From the NCBI RefSeq assembly GCF_000721175.1, contig NZ_JOEZ01000007.1:434001-498000 (forward strand): a stretch of 64,000 bases of DNA. Direction: 5' to 3'. The position numbers and the translations under genes are program-made. Source of the DNA: Streptomyces anulatus. Lineage in GTDB: Bacteria > Actinomycetota > Actinomycetes > Streptomycetales > Streptomycetaceae. Below, in pieces: positions 18,181 to 26,776 of the stretch. The notes beneath the pieces were generated by a model. It made no database searches and was not told the origin of the DNA. It was given only the letters and a program-made list of their open reading frames with translations. How positions within the stretch are numbered: the first letter of the stretch is position 1; every line of letters starts with the position of its first letter.

Positions 18181-18945
18181 TCACAACCCGAAGCGACGCT
18201 GGAGGTCCCCCAGCTGGCCGGGCGCGCGCGGGGCGGATCCGTGTTGACCCCCGCCGCCCGGGACGCCCGGCTGGTTCGGCAGTACGCCCGTCGCCTGCTC
18301 CGCCATCAGCGCCTCGCTCGACTGGAGCAGCACCGTGCCCGCACCGACGAACTCGAACTGGTGCTCCTCGCCCGACGTCCCGCCGATCCCCGTGAGTGAC
18401 CGGATACCGCCCATCACGCCCGTCATGTAGCCGTGGTCGTAGTGGTGGCACGGGGAGGGACAGTCGGCCCAGCCCACCAGCGCCTGCGGATCCACCCGCA
18501 GCGGCGGCTCCATGAACACCACGGGACCGTTCGACGCGGCCACGAACTTCCCCGTGCCGATCAGCGTCACGAACCCCGGCACGATCGACTGCTTCAGCGC
18601 CATCGTCGGCTGGTACGCCAGCAGGTTCCCGGACCGGATGGTGAGGTTCCCGTCCTCCAGGTCGAAGGAGTTCACATCGAAAGCCCGGTCCGCCAGCAGC
18701 ATCTTCCCGCTGCCCTCGGCCACCACCCAGTCGCTCGCGTGCAGCGGCGAATGGAAGCTGGAACGCACCAGCCGCTCGAACCGGCCGTGCCCGATCCCGT
18801 CGAACTGGATCTGCCCGTAGTAGGCGATCATCTTCCCCTTCTGCAGGAACCACCGGCTCCCCTTGAGCTCCACGCAGAAGGTGTAGGAGTTGACGTTGTC
18901 GTCCGACGGCAGCGTCATCGGGTCGAAGACCACGGGCGTGCTCAC
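18181..18945 (-). CDS. AIM24-family protein (third of three)
   Basis: 254 residues from the GTG at 18945, which overlaps the stop of the upstream paralogue as GTGA. The AIM24 beta-strand pattern appears in FCVELKGSRWFLQKGKMIAYYG, VVAEGSGKMLLADRAFDV, NLLAYQPTM and FEFVGAGTVLLQSSEA. It ends in a Gly/Pro/Gln-rich tail. AIM24 proteins (formerly TerD-like or DUF124) have no established bacterial biochemistry. It is the last gene of a three-gene overlapping set. The 149-bp gap to the MarR start has no other signal seen. Confidence 0.85.
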   Translation of the reverse strand: MSTPVVFDPMTLPSDDNVNSYTFCVELKGSRWFLQKGKMIAYYGQIQFDGIGHGRFERLVRSSFHSPLHASDWVVAEGSGKMLLADRAFDVNSFDLEDGNLTIRSGNLLAYQPTMALKQSIVPGFVTLIGTGKFVAASNGPVVFMEPPLRVDPQALVGWADCPSPCHHYDHGYMTGVMGGIRSLTGIGGTSGEEHQFEFVGAGTVLLQSSEALMAEQATGVLPNQPGVPGGGGQHGSAPRAPGQLGDLQRRFGL

Positions 18946-19592
18946 AGCTTCTCCTCCGACGCCTGGACGTACACCGCACCACTGCCGCTCAGCTCCAGCT
19001 GGAACGCCTCGCCGGAGCCCCGCCCCACCATGTCCCGCCAGCCGACCGCCGTGGCCAGCTTGTTCCGGACCTCCCCGTGGTGGGCGACGTACGCCTGCGG
19101 GTCCACATGCACGTCCCGGCCCGGCGTGATCGGCAGTTCGATCACCCCGCCGTGCGCCATCACCGCGACCGCGCCGTGCCCTTTCAGGGTGGTGGTGAAC
19201 AGGCCCTGGCCGGTCACCTGGCCGCGCACCATGCCCATCACCCCGCCCTGCGAGCCCATGAACATCGTGCCCTGCTGAAGCGTCCCGTCGAACGCGAGCA
19301 GCCGGTCGGCCTCCACGTACAGGGTGTCTCCTGCCAGGTTGATCACCTGGATGTGGTGGCCGCCGTGGCCGAACATCACCGTGCCCGAGCCCTCGACCGT
19401 CATCAGCGGCGTCGACTCGCCCGCCACCCGGCGGCCGATCATCGACGCGACACCGCCCTGGCCGCCCTGGATGTTCGGGGTGAAGGACACCTCGCCCCGG
19501 TACGCCAGCATCGCGCCGCGCTGGCTGAACAGCTTCTGGCCCGGGGCCAGGGTGGCCTCGACCATCTTGGAGTTGATCTCCCGGAACGGCAT
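18942..19592 (-). CDS. AIM24-family protein (second of three)
   Basis: 216 residues starting MPFREINSKMVEATLAPGQKLF. Motifs are RGAMLAYRGEVSF, VEGSGTVMFGHGGHHIQVINL, DTLYVEADRLLAFDG, GRGSGEAFQLELSGSG and a terminal VYVQASEEKL. The MLAYRG and GSGEAFQ motifs recur in the first paralogue (SMVAYDG, GSGEAFQ). Start and stop overlap those of both neighbours, so the three are probably made in fixed ratio, perhaps as a hetero-oligomer. Confidence 0.88.
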   Translation of the reverse strand: MPFREINSKMVEATLAPGQKLFSQRGAMLAYRGEVSFTPNIQGGQGGVASMIGRRVAGESTPLMTVEGSGTVMFGHGGHHIQVINLAGDTLYVEADRLLAFDGTLQQGTMFMGSQGGVMGMVRGQVTGQGLFTTTLKGHGAVAVMAHGGVIELPITPGRDVHVDPQAYVAHHGEVRNKLATAVGWRDMVGRGSGEAFQLELSGSGAVYVQASEEKL

Positions 19593-20224
19593 CAGACATC
19601 GCCCCCGACGGTGTTGCGCTCGCTCGGCTGTACGTAGACGAGTCCGTCGCCCTCGAAGCGGATCTGGAACGCCTCGCCGGAGCCCTCGCCCATCAGCGTC
19701 CGGAAGTTCACCCCCGCCTGGAAGTTCTGCTGGAGCCGGCCCTGGTGGGCGATGTACGCGCCGGGGTCGACCGTCAGCGGATACTGCGGCGACACCCGCA
19801 GCAGGACCGCCGCACCGTCCGACATGATCGCCGCCTGCCCGGTGCCCTCCACCGTGGTGGTGAACAGGCCGTTGCCGCTCGCCCCGCCGCGCAGCCCGGT
19901 GAACGTCGTGCCCGTGCGCAGCCCGGCGTCGGTGGCCAGCAGATTGCTCGCCTCCACGTACAGGGTGTCGCCGTGCAGTGCGACCAGGTTGATCTCGCTC
20001 GCCCGGTCGGCGAAGTAGCAGGTGCCCTGCCCGGACACCTCCATCACCGTCATCTGCTCGCCGGTCAGCCGGCGGGTCACCATGCCGCGGATGCCCTCAC
20101 CGCCGCCGGACATCTTCTTGAAGCTCATCCGGCCGTCGTAGGCGACCATCGAGCCGTTCTTCGCCTTGACGGCATCGCCGGTCAGATCGACGGCGAGCGT
20201 CTTGCTGCCTTGGAGTCGGAACAT
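19592..20224 (-). CDS. AIM24-family protein (first of three)
   Basis: 210 residues from the ATG at 20224 (MFRLQGSKTLAVDLTGDAVKAK); a GTG two codons upstream at 20230 is the alternative. No clear Shine-Dalgarno precedes either start. AIM24 motifs: NGSMVAYDGRMSF, GQGTCYFADRASEI, DTLYVEASNLLATD and MGEGSGEAFQIRFEGDG. Its TGA overlaps the next ATG (TGATG at 19590-19594). It is divergent from the DUF3817 gene. Confidence 0.87.
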   Translation of the reverse strand: MFRLQGSKTLAVDLTGDAVKAKNGSMVAYDGRMSFKKMSGGGEGIRGMVTRRLTGEQMTVMEVSGQGTCYFADRASEINLVALHGDTLYVEASNLLATDAGLRTGTTFTGLRGGASGNGLFTTTVEGTGQAAIMSDGAAVLLRVSPQYPLTVDPGAYIAHQGRLQQNFQAGVNFRTLMGEGSGEAFQIRFEGDGLVYVQPSERNTVGGDV

Positions 20225-20447
20225 CGCCACGCGACGAAGGTAGCCGTCCGCGCCGCACCTCGGCCAGAGGCTCCGGAACCGTTACGCCCCTGATGCGTAC
20301 GCGGACCCGCCCTGATATGCGGCGATACGCGCACCGGCGGGCGGGGCGGCCCCCGCCGCCGGGGTTACCCCGGCGCGATGCCACAATGGGGGCGGCTTGT
20401 GCGTCGGTTCACAAGCCCTCGCGACCCTCCCACCCGAAGGTGCCCTC

Positions 20448-20798
20448 GTGGACATCAAGACCGCTTCCGCCCTGCACCGGCTGCGCCTCATCTCGCTTCC
20501 CGAGGCGCTCTCCTTCCCGGCGCTGCTGATCTTCGGCTCGCTCCTCATGCGGGTCTCGGACATCGACTTCCTGATGCCGCCGCTCGGCGCGCTGCACGGC
20601 CTCCTCTTCACGATCTACGTGGTGTTCCTGCTGGACGTCTGGGTCAAGGCCAAGTGGCCGCTCAAGCGTGTCGCGCTGTTCTTCCTCCTCGCGGTCATCC
20701 CCTTCGGCGGGCTCTACGGCGACAAGCTCCTCAAGAAGTACGAGGCCGACGGCGTCATCGCCGCCCGCGCCCGCCGCGAGGGCACGGTCAGCGCATGA
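20448..20798 (+). CDS. DUF3817 integral membrane protein (copy 1)
   Basis: 116 residues from the GTG at 20448, chosen because GAAGG at 20436-20440 is spaced seven bases upstream. About three hydrophobic segments, with [24 protein letters not shown] in the middle and basic ends. A related gene lies at 27366-27692 (HGVLFIVYVVFAFDLGSKAKWPF). The stop overlaps the thiamine-binding gene by ATGA. Function unknown. Confidence 0.87.
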   Translation: MDIKTASALHRLRLISLPEALSFPALLIFGSLLMRVSDIDFLMPPLGALHGLLFTIYVVFLLDVWVKAKWPLKRVALFFLLAVIPFGGLYGDKLLKKYEADGVIAARARREGTVSA

Positions 20799-21088
20799 TC
20801 GTCGCGTTCTCCGTCTCCCCGCTCGGCGTCGGCGAGGACGTCGGGGAGTACGTCGCCGACGCCGTGCGCGTCGTCCGTGAATCCGGGCTGCCCAACCGCA
20901 CCGACGCGATGTTCACCTCCGTCGAGGGAGAGTGGGACGAGGTCATGGACGTCGTCAAGCGCGCCGTGGCCGCCGTCGAGGCCCGCGCCGGCCGCGTCTC
21001 CCTGGTGCTGAAGGCCGACATCCGGCCCGGTGTCACCGACGGTCTGACGTCCAAGGTCGAGACGGTGGAGCGTCACCTCTCCTCCTGA
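20795..21088 (+). CDS. MTH1187-family thiamine-binding protein
   Basis: 97 residues starting [22 protein letters not shown], with [21 protein letters not shown] and [13 protein letters not shown]. This matches the small ferredoxin-like MTH1187/YkoF fold that binds thiamine or related compounds. It is translationally coupled to the DUF3817 membrane protein, suggesting a joint role. A strong hairpin follows the stop. Confidence 0.88.
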   Translation: MIVAFSVSPLGVGEDVGEYVADAVRVVRESGLPNRTDAMFTSVEGEWDEVMDVVKRAVAAVEARAGRVSLVLKADIRPGVTDGLTSKVETVERHLSS

Positions 21089-21127
21089 CGCACCGTCCGC
21101 GCGGGACGTCCCGCGTTCACCCGAAAA

Positions 21128-21156
21128 GCCCCCGGCGCCACACGGCCGGGGGCCTT
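21128..21156 (+). terminator. Terminator after the thiamine-binding gene
   Basis: GCCCCCGGC (21128-21136) pairs with GCCGGGGGC (21145-21153), followed by C and TTT. It separates the DUF3817/MTH1187 unit from cslA. Confidence 0.75.
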
Positions 21157-21260
21157 TCCGGCTCCGGACCGAAAACCGCTCACTCGGACCTGCCAGGTCG
21201 ACACACCGTTAGCTGTCCCCTTCTGTGGGGGTATCAACCCGTTCGACAGTGGGAGGCACG

Positions 21261-23075
21261 GTGCGGTCGGAGGGCTACGACTACGACACCTACAGCCGGC
21301 TAGCGGGTCCGCTCACGGAGCCGGAGCCGACGGGGTACCGGGTGCGGTACAAGAGCCTGCTCTCGACGGAGAAGCACCGAATAAGAGCCGTCCTGCTGAT
21401 GACCCTCGCCCCGGTGCTCACCGGGATCCTCCTGCTGTACCTGGTCTGGCCCACACACTGGACCGAGCGGGAGAACGGGGAGCGCTGGCTGGTCGTCGCC
21501 GACACCGTGATGCTGGTGTCGATCGCCCTGATCGAGCTGTTCATGCTGGTCAACGTGGTCTCCATCGCGCATGCCACGCTCGTCGCGCGGGACCCGGTCC
21601 CGGTGACGCCCGAGCCCGGCACCCGGGTCGCCTTCCTGACCACGTACGTCCCCGGCAAGGAACCGCTCTCCATGGTCCGCGCCACCCTCAAGGGCGCCGC
21701 AGGCCTGAAGCACTCCGGCCCGCTGGACGTCTGGCTGCTCGACGAGGGCGACGACCCCGGGGCCCGGATGCTCTGCGCCGAACTGGGCGTCCACCACTTC
21801 ACCCGGCGCGGGGTCCCCGAGTGGAACCGTGACAAGGGCGCCCACAAGGCGAAGACGAAGCACGGCAACTACAACGCCTGGATCGCCCTGCACGGCGGCG
21901 ACTACGACTTCTTCGCCTCCGTCGACACCGACCACGTGCCCATGCCCAACTTCCTGGAGCGGATGATGGGCTACTTCCGCGACCCGGATGTCGCCTTCGT
22001 CGTCGGACCGCAGGTCTACGGGAACTACGACTCGGCCGTCACCAAGGCCGCCGAGTCGCAGCAGTTCCTCTTCCACGCACTGATCCAGCGCGCGGGCAAC
22101 CGCTACGGCGCCCCGATGTTCGTCGGCACCAACAACGTCGTGCGCATCGCCGCGCTGCGGCAGGTCGGCGGCCTGTACGACTCGATCACCGAGGACATGG
22201 CCACCGGCTTCGAGATCCACCGCCGCCGCAACCCGCGCACCGGGCACTACTGGCGTTCCGTCTACACGCCCGACGTGCTGGCCGTGGGCGAGGGGCCCGC
22301 CTCCTGGACGGACTTCTTCACCCAGCAGCTGCGCTGGTCCCGGGGAACGTACGAGACGCTGTTCAAGCAGTACGGCAAGGCGCTCTTCCGGGTGCCCCCC
22401 GGCCGCCTCCTCAGCTACACGCTGATGCTCGTCTACTACCCGATGACCGCGGTCAACTGGCTGCTCGGCGTCGGCAGCTGTGTGCTGTTCCTCTGGTTCG
22501 GGGCGTCCGGCACCCAGGTCGCCGCCTCCATCTGGCTGATGCTCTACAGCGACGCGGCCGCCCTCCAGATCGGTCTCTACCTCTGGAACCGCCGGCACAA
22601 CGTCTCCCCGCACGAGCCCGAGGGATCCGGCGGCCTCGCCGGCATGGCCATGTCCGCGCTCTCCGCCCCGATCTACCTGAAGTCGCTGGGCTCGGCCGTG
22701 CTGCGCACCGACGGCCGGTTCGTCGTCACACCCAAGGGCGGCCAGACCTCCCCGGACCGGCTGCTCACCTTCCGCATCCACCTCTCCTGGGCCGCGGTCC
22801 TGCTCTCCTCGCTCGCCGCTTCGGTGTACCTGGACCACACCCATGTGGCGATGCGGACCTGGGCGACGCTGGGGCTGGCGATCTCGCTCTCCCCGGTCGT
22901 CGTATGGGCCTGGACCGTCCGGCAGGACAAGCGCGCCGAGGCCGCGCGCGCCGTCCCCGCCCCGGCGCCCCCGCCGCCCGGACCGGCGTACGTCGCCAGC
23001 CCCGCCCCCGCCCCGTCGGTGACCACCACGGCGAGCGCCGGCACCACCGCCACCACCACCGCAGGAGGGAACTGA
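21261..23075 (+). CDS. cslA: CslA-like GT2 beta-glucan synthase
   Basis: 604 residues from the GTG at 21261, with GGGAGG at 21251-21256. Two N-terminal membrane helices (about residues 35-110) precede a family-2 glycosyltransferase domain with VAFLTTYVPGKEP, VWLLDEGDDPG, FASVDTDHVP, TEDMATGFEIH and TQQLRWSRGTYE (the Q-x-x-R-W processivity motif). Several C-terminal helices and an Ala/Pro-rich tail follow. CslA makes a cellulose-like glucan at Streptomyces hyphal tips and interacts with DivIVA. It is followed after 3 bp by glxA. In S. coelicolor these genes are, from memory, at SCO2836-2838, far from the scy region, so the block seems relocated here. Confidence 0.92.
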   Translation: MRSEGYDYDTYSRLAGPLTEPEPTGYRVRYKSLLSTEKHRIRAVLLMTLAPVLTGILLLYLVWPTHWTERENGERWLVVADTVMLVSIALIELFMLVNVVSIAHATLVARDPVPVTPEPGTRVAFLTTYVPGKEPLSMVRATLKGAAGLKHSGPLDVWLLDEGDDPGARMLCAELGVHHFTRRGVPEWNRDKGAHKAKTKHGNYNAWIALHGGDYDFFASVDTDHVPMPNFLERMMGYFRDPDVAFVVGPQVYGNYDSAVTKAAESQQFLFHALIQRAGNRYGAPMFVGTNNVVRIAALRQVGGLYDSITEDMATGFEIHRRRNPRTGHYWRSVYTPDVLAVGEGPASWTDFFTQQLRWSRGTYETLFKQYGKALFRVPPGRLLSYTLMLVYYPMTAVNWLLGVGSCVLFLWFGASGTQVAASIWLMLYSDAAALQIGLYLWNRRHNVSPHEPEGSGGLAGMAMSALSAPIYLKSLGSAVLRTDGRFVVTPKGGQTSPDRLLTFRIHLSWAAVLLSSLAASVYLDHTHVAMRTWATLGLAISLSPVVVWAWTVRQDKRAEAARAVPAPAPPPPGPAYVASPAPAPSVTTTASAGTTATTTAGGN

Positions 23076-23078
23076 GCC

Positions 23079-25034
23079 ATGGCCTACCGGCCCTCGAAGC
23101 AGATGAGGAAGACGCTCCTGGGAGGCGGCGCGGTGGTGCTGCTCGCCGGGCTGAACGCTCCCGCGGCCCTGTCCTTCGCCGAGGACAGGTATCACGCGTA
23201 CAAGATCGACCAGCCGGAGTACAAGGCGGAGTACGGCTCCTGGGAGCGCGTGGACATTCCGAAGGAGTACCGGACCAACGCGATCCACGCGGCGCTCCTG
23301 CACACCGGGAAGGTGCTGATCGTCGCGGGCTCCGGCAACGACGAGAAGAACTTCGACGCGGGCACCTTCGACACGGTCCTGTGGGATCCGGCCGAGAACA
23401 CCTTCCAGAGGATCCCCACCCCCGAGGACTTCTTCTGCGGGGGCCACGCCCAGCTCCCCGACGGCCGCCTCCTGATCGCGGGCGGCACCGCCCGCTACGA
23501 GGTGCTCGACGACAAGGTGAAGCGGGCCGGCGGCGGCATGCGGGTCAAGAACGAGAACCCGGACAAGCCGCTGAAGCTCAGGAAGGGCACGGTCTTCCGC
23601 TCGCCCTCAGGCGTCGAGTACGTGGCCAAGTTCGACGTCACCGTCCCCAAGGCCAAGCGCGAGTTCGAGGTCGACTACTTCGAGAGCGGCCAGATGAAGC
23701 CGTGGAAGACCAAGGTGACCGCCGCCGAGCAGCGGGTCTTCGTCGAGGCGGTGGACGACGGCCCCGAGGCGGTGACGACGGACGCCGCCCAGTACGAGAT
23801 CGTCGGGCTGAAGGGCAAGGAGGCCGACAACTCCTACGGCCTCGCCGAGAAGATCACCATGGACAAGCAGGACTTCCAGGGGATCCGCGCCGCCTACGAG
23901 TTCGACCCGACGGCGGAGAAGTACATCAAGGTCGATCCCATGAAGGAGGCCCGCTGGTATCCGACGCTCGTCGGGCTGGAGGACGGCCGGGTGCTCTCCG
24001 TCTCCGGCCTCGACGACGTCGGCGCGATCCTCCCGGGCGACAACGAGGTCTACGACCCGAAGACGAAGAAGTGGTCCAAGGGCCCCTTCCACTACTTCCC
24101 GACCTACCCGGCGCTCTTCCTGACCAAGGGCGGCAAGCTCTTCTACCCGGGCGCCAACGCCGGTTACGGCCCGGCGGACAAGGGGCGCGAGCCCGGGATC
24201 TGGGACATCAAGAAGAACACCTTCACCAAGGTGCCCGGCCTGACCGACACCGACCAGCTGGAGACGGCGGCCTCGCTGCTGCTGCCGCCCGTGCAGGACC
24301 AGAAGGTGATGGTCCTCGGCGGCGGCGGGGTCGGCGAGTCCAAGAAGTCCACGGCCCGCACGGCGGTCATCGACCTCAAGCAGGACAGCCCGGCCTTCGA
24401 GCCGGGTCCCGACCTGCCGCAGGGCACGCGCTACCTGAACAGCGTGATCATGCCCGACGACACCGTCTTCACCAGCGGCGGATCCGTGGACTACCGGGGC
24501 CGCGGGGCCAGCAACATCCTGAAGGCGCAGTCCTACGACCCGAAGACCAACACCTTCAAGGAGGCGGCCGAGCCGACGGTGGGGCGCAACTACCACTCCG
24601 AGGCGCTGCTGCTGCCCGACGGACGGGTGGCGACCTTCGGCTCCGACTCGCTCTACGGCGACAAGGACAACACCAAGCTCGGCAAGTTCGAGCAGCGGAT
24701 GGAGGTCTACACCCCGCCCGCCCTGCACCGCGGCAAGGACAAGCGCCCGGTGATCGGGAACGGCCCCGAGGCCGCCGAGCGCGGCACGACGGTCACGTAC
24801 GAGAGCGCCGACGCGGACCGGATCGCCACCGCCCGGCTGATGCGGCCGAGCGCCGTCACCCACACCACGGACGTGGAGCAGCGCTCCATCGAGCTGGGGC
24901 TGAAGAAGGGCGACGGCAAGCTGAGCGTGACCGTGCCGGACGACCCCACGCTGGTGCCGCCCGGCTGGTACATGCTCTTCGTCACGGACACCGACGGCAT
25001 CCCCTCCGAGGCGAAGTGGGTCAAGGTCGCCTGA
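23079..25034 (+). CDS. glxA: GlxA-like mononuclear copper-radical oxidase
   Basis: 651 residues. The N-terminal basic and hydrophobic stretch (RKTLLGGGAVVLLAGLNAPAAL) acts as membrane anchor or signal. A Kelch-type seven-bladed propeller is followed by a C-terminal DUF1929 beta-sandwich. Cys120 in DFFCGGHAQL and the Tyr in ARWYPTLVG (about residue 294) are the candidates for the thioether-linked radical cofactor. His in GRNYHSEALLLPDG and in AVTHTTDVEQR are likely copper ligands. GlxA acts with CslA in maturing the tip glucan and is needed for aerial development in S. lividans. The TGA stop (25032-25034) is the beginning of repeat A2. Confidence 0.92.
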   Translation: MAYRPSKQMRKTLLGGGAVVLLAGLNAPAALSFAEDRYHAYKIDQPEYKAEYGSWERVDIPKEYRTNAIHAALLHTGKVLIVAGSGNDEKNFDAGTFDTVLWDPAENTFQRIPTPEDFFCGGHAQLPDGRLLIAGGTARYEVLDDKVKRAGGGMRVKNENPDKPLKLRKGTVFRSPSGVEYVAKFDVTVPKAKREFEVDYFESGQMKPWKTKVTAAEQRVFVEAVDDGPEAVTTDAAQYEIVGLKGKEADNSYGLAEKITMDKQDFQGIRAAYEFDPTAEKYIKVDPMKEARWYPTLVGLEDGRVLSVSGLDDVGAILPGDNEVYDPKTKKWSKGPFHYFPTYPALFLTKGGKLFYPGANAGYGPADKGREPGIWDIKKNTFTKVPGLTDTDQLETAASLLLPPVQDQKVMVLGGGGVGESKKSTARTAVIDLKQDSPAFEPGPDLPQGTRYLNSVIMPDDTVFTSGGSVDYRGRGASNILKAQSYDPKTNTFKEAAEPTVGRNYHSEALLLPDGRVATFGSDSLYGDKDNTKLGKFEQRMEVYTPPALHRGKDKRPVIGNGPEAAERGTTVTYESADADRIATARLMRPSAVTHTTDVEQRSIELGLKKGDGKLSVTVPDDPTLVPPGWYMLFVTDTDGIPSEAKWVKVA

Positions 25035-25148
25035 GAGCCTGTCGGGTGGCCTCTGACCGGGCGGCCACGCCCTGGCACGCACGCTTCCGGCGTTGCCGAA
25101 AGGCCCTGGCAGCTCCGCTACGAGGACCTTTCGGCGCCTTGGAACCGC
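25031..25148 (+). repeat. Stop-codon element A2 (family A, distal third missing)
   Basis: It begins CTGAGAGCCTGTCGGG with the glxA stop inside it. The core box CTGGCACGCACGC is followed by a perfect eight-bp stem, CCGAAAGG (25096-25103) with CCTTTCGG (25127-25134). Identity with A1 ends at GGAACCGC (25148), where cslZ sequence begins. The distal box and terminal inverted repeat are gone. Confidence 0.85.
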
Positions 25149-26081
25149 GTCGAGCCGGTCGTCGCCGGTGTCGGTGGTCGGCGGTGTGCCGAGCCCCCGG
25201 CCCGGCGGATTGCACCAGGCCTCCTCACGGCCCCCGGGCAGGGGGCCGTTGCCGTTGCGGCTGGTGTCGATCACGAAGTGTGAGCCGCCCACCGCGTCGG
25301 AGAGCCGGCCGGCGTACGCCTTCACGTTCTCGTTCGACTGGAAGTTGGAGACGTTCAGGGAGAAGCCGTCGGCCCGGTCGATGCCGGCCTGCCGCAGCGG
25401 CTGCGCCATCTTGGCCGGCTCGTCGATCCAGTCCGGGTTGCCCGCGTCCAGGTAGACCTGGGTCTTCGGCAGGGCCTTGAGCGTGTCCACCGCCTCGGAG
25501 AGGAGCTGGTAGCGCTCGGCGTGGTGCTCGGGCGGGGTGCAGCCGTCCGCGATGTGCGGGAGGGCGTCCGGCTCCAGGATCACCGTCGAGGGCGCGTCCC
25601 CGATGGCGTCGGCGAACTCCCCGATCCAGGAACGGTAGGAGTCCGCGTCCTTCGCGCCGCCCGCGGAGTAGAGCCCGCAGTCGCGGTGCGGGATGTTGTA
25701 CGCCACGAGCAGGATGGTCTTCCTCGTGCGGGCGGCGGACTTCGCGGCGGCCCGGATCCCCGGGGCCGGGTCGTCCCACGCGGGCCAGTCGGCCACCGGC
25801 CGGCCGGAGATCCGCCGCAGGATCCTCGCCTCCGTCTCGCGTCCCTGCTTCTCCCAGACGCGCACCTGGCGGGCCGCGTCGCTGTCCGGGTCGACCCAGT
25901 AGGGGGAGGCCGCGCTCGGGGCGGGTTCTCCCCGGACGAGTTCGTCCGTCTCTTCGGCGGTCCGGGTGACGCGCGGCTCCGGCGTCGAACAGCCCGCGGT
26001 GAGGACGGTGGCCAGGGCGAGGACGGCCAGGACGGAGGCGGTACGGGGGAGAGCGCGGGGGACGATTCTGCGGCCGGACAT
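25149..26081 (-). pseudogene. cslZ: CslZ-like GH6 endoglucanase lipoprotein, 3' end lost to repeat A2
   Basis: 311 genuine codons from 26081. A lipoprotein signal (TASVLAVLALATVLTAGCS, lipobox LTAGC) precedes a GH6 domain with LLVAYNIPHRDCGLYSAGGA, TVILEPDALPHIADGC, VYLDAGNPDW, ADGFSLNVSNF and CNPPGRGLGTPPTTDTGDD. GH6 enzymes then continue with a W-x-K-x-P-G-E-S-D-G block holding a catalytically important Asp. Here the sequence enters repeat A2 after RLDA and stays open through antisense glxA down to 23607, adding over 500 unrelated residues. Loss of the last 35-45 residues should inactivate the enzyme. In the intact cluster this enzyme would trim the CslA glucan. Confidence 0.85.
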
Positions 26082-26219
26082 CCAGACCCCTCGGACGGCG
26101 GTGGCTCACGGACACGGGAAACGTGGGTAATCGTGACATGACGGTTACGCGCAGTGGTGGTGCGACACCGTCCGTGACCCGTACGCCCCGAACTCCGGCG
26201 CGCGACGACCCGGCGCCCG

Positions 26220-26285
26220 TCAGTCCGAGGCGGTCAGCGCGATCCCCGGCGGCGTGCGCTCGTAGAGCACCTGGTGCCCGTATCG
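26220..26285 (-). pseudogene. Short 3' relic of an unidentified gene
   Basis: A minus-strand stretch reading YGHQVLYERTPPGIALTASD and ending in TGA at 26220. Every codon of that stretch is G/C-ending, as in real genes here, while bias fades beyond about 26285. It looks like the last 20 or so codons of a gene whose 5' part is absent. It abuts the MFS remnant head to head, marking a deletion joint. Family not recognised. The 138 bp between this and cslZ hold only its presumed promoter. Confidence 0.4.
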
Positions 26286-26298
26286 CCGACTCTGCGCG

Positions 26299-26733
26299 AT
26301 GGCCGTCGGGCACATCGGGGCCGAGCTGTTCGTCGGGTCCGCGCTCAGCCCCCGTAACCGTTCCCGGATCGTCCTGCCGGTCGCCGCCGCCGGCCTGTTC
26401 CCGCTCCTCGTGTACGTGGTCAGGCCCGGGCTGCCGCTCGCCCTGGCCGCCCTCACGCTGGCCGGTGCGGGCGCCGCGCACGTGATCGGGCTCGACCGGT
26501 GGTTCGTCGACGCCGTGCCCCAAGGGCTGCGCGGCCGGGCCATGACGCTGCTGACCGCCGGACTGATGACCGTCCAGGGCCTCGGGATGGCGCTGGCGGG
26601 GCTCGCGGCGGAGTTCTTCCCCGTGCACCAGGTGGTCGCCGGATCCGGAATCATCGGTACCGTCTGCACGCTGCTGCTCGTGGCCGAGGTCCGCGGGACA
26701 GCCCCCGGACGGATGTCCGATACCGAAGGATGA
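26299..26733 (+). pseudogene. MFS transporter, 5'-truncated remnant
   Basis: 144 codons encode only the last four membrane helices of a major facilitator: GAELFVGSALSPRNRSR, VLPVAAAGLFPLLVYVVR, LALAALTLAGAGAAHVIGLDRWFVD, and GLRGRAMTLLTAGLMTVQGLGMALAGLAAEFF. MFS proteins have 12-14 helices and the frame is not coding-like upstream of 26296, so about two thirds is missing. The MarR gene 43 bp downstream was probably its regulator. Loss is adjacent to the cslA-glxA-cslZ block, which likely replaced the missing part. Confidence 0.75.
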
Positions 26734-26776
26734 GAAGGGGCTGACCGGCATATGACCAGTCGGTAAGGTCGGTGCC

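Noticed and set aside
22904..25480. 858-codon plus-strand frame overlapping cslA, glxA and element A2
   Set aside because: Arg/Gly-rich shadow in a second frame of two well-identified genes.
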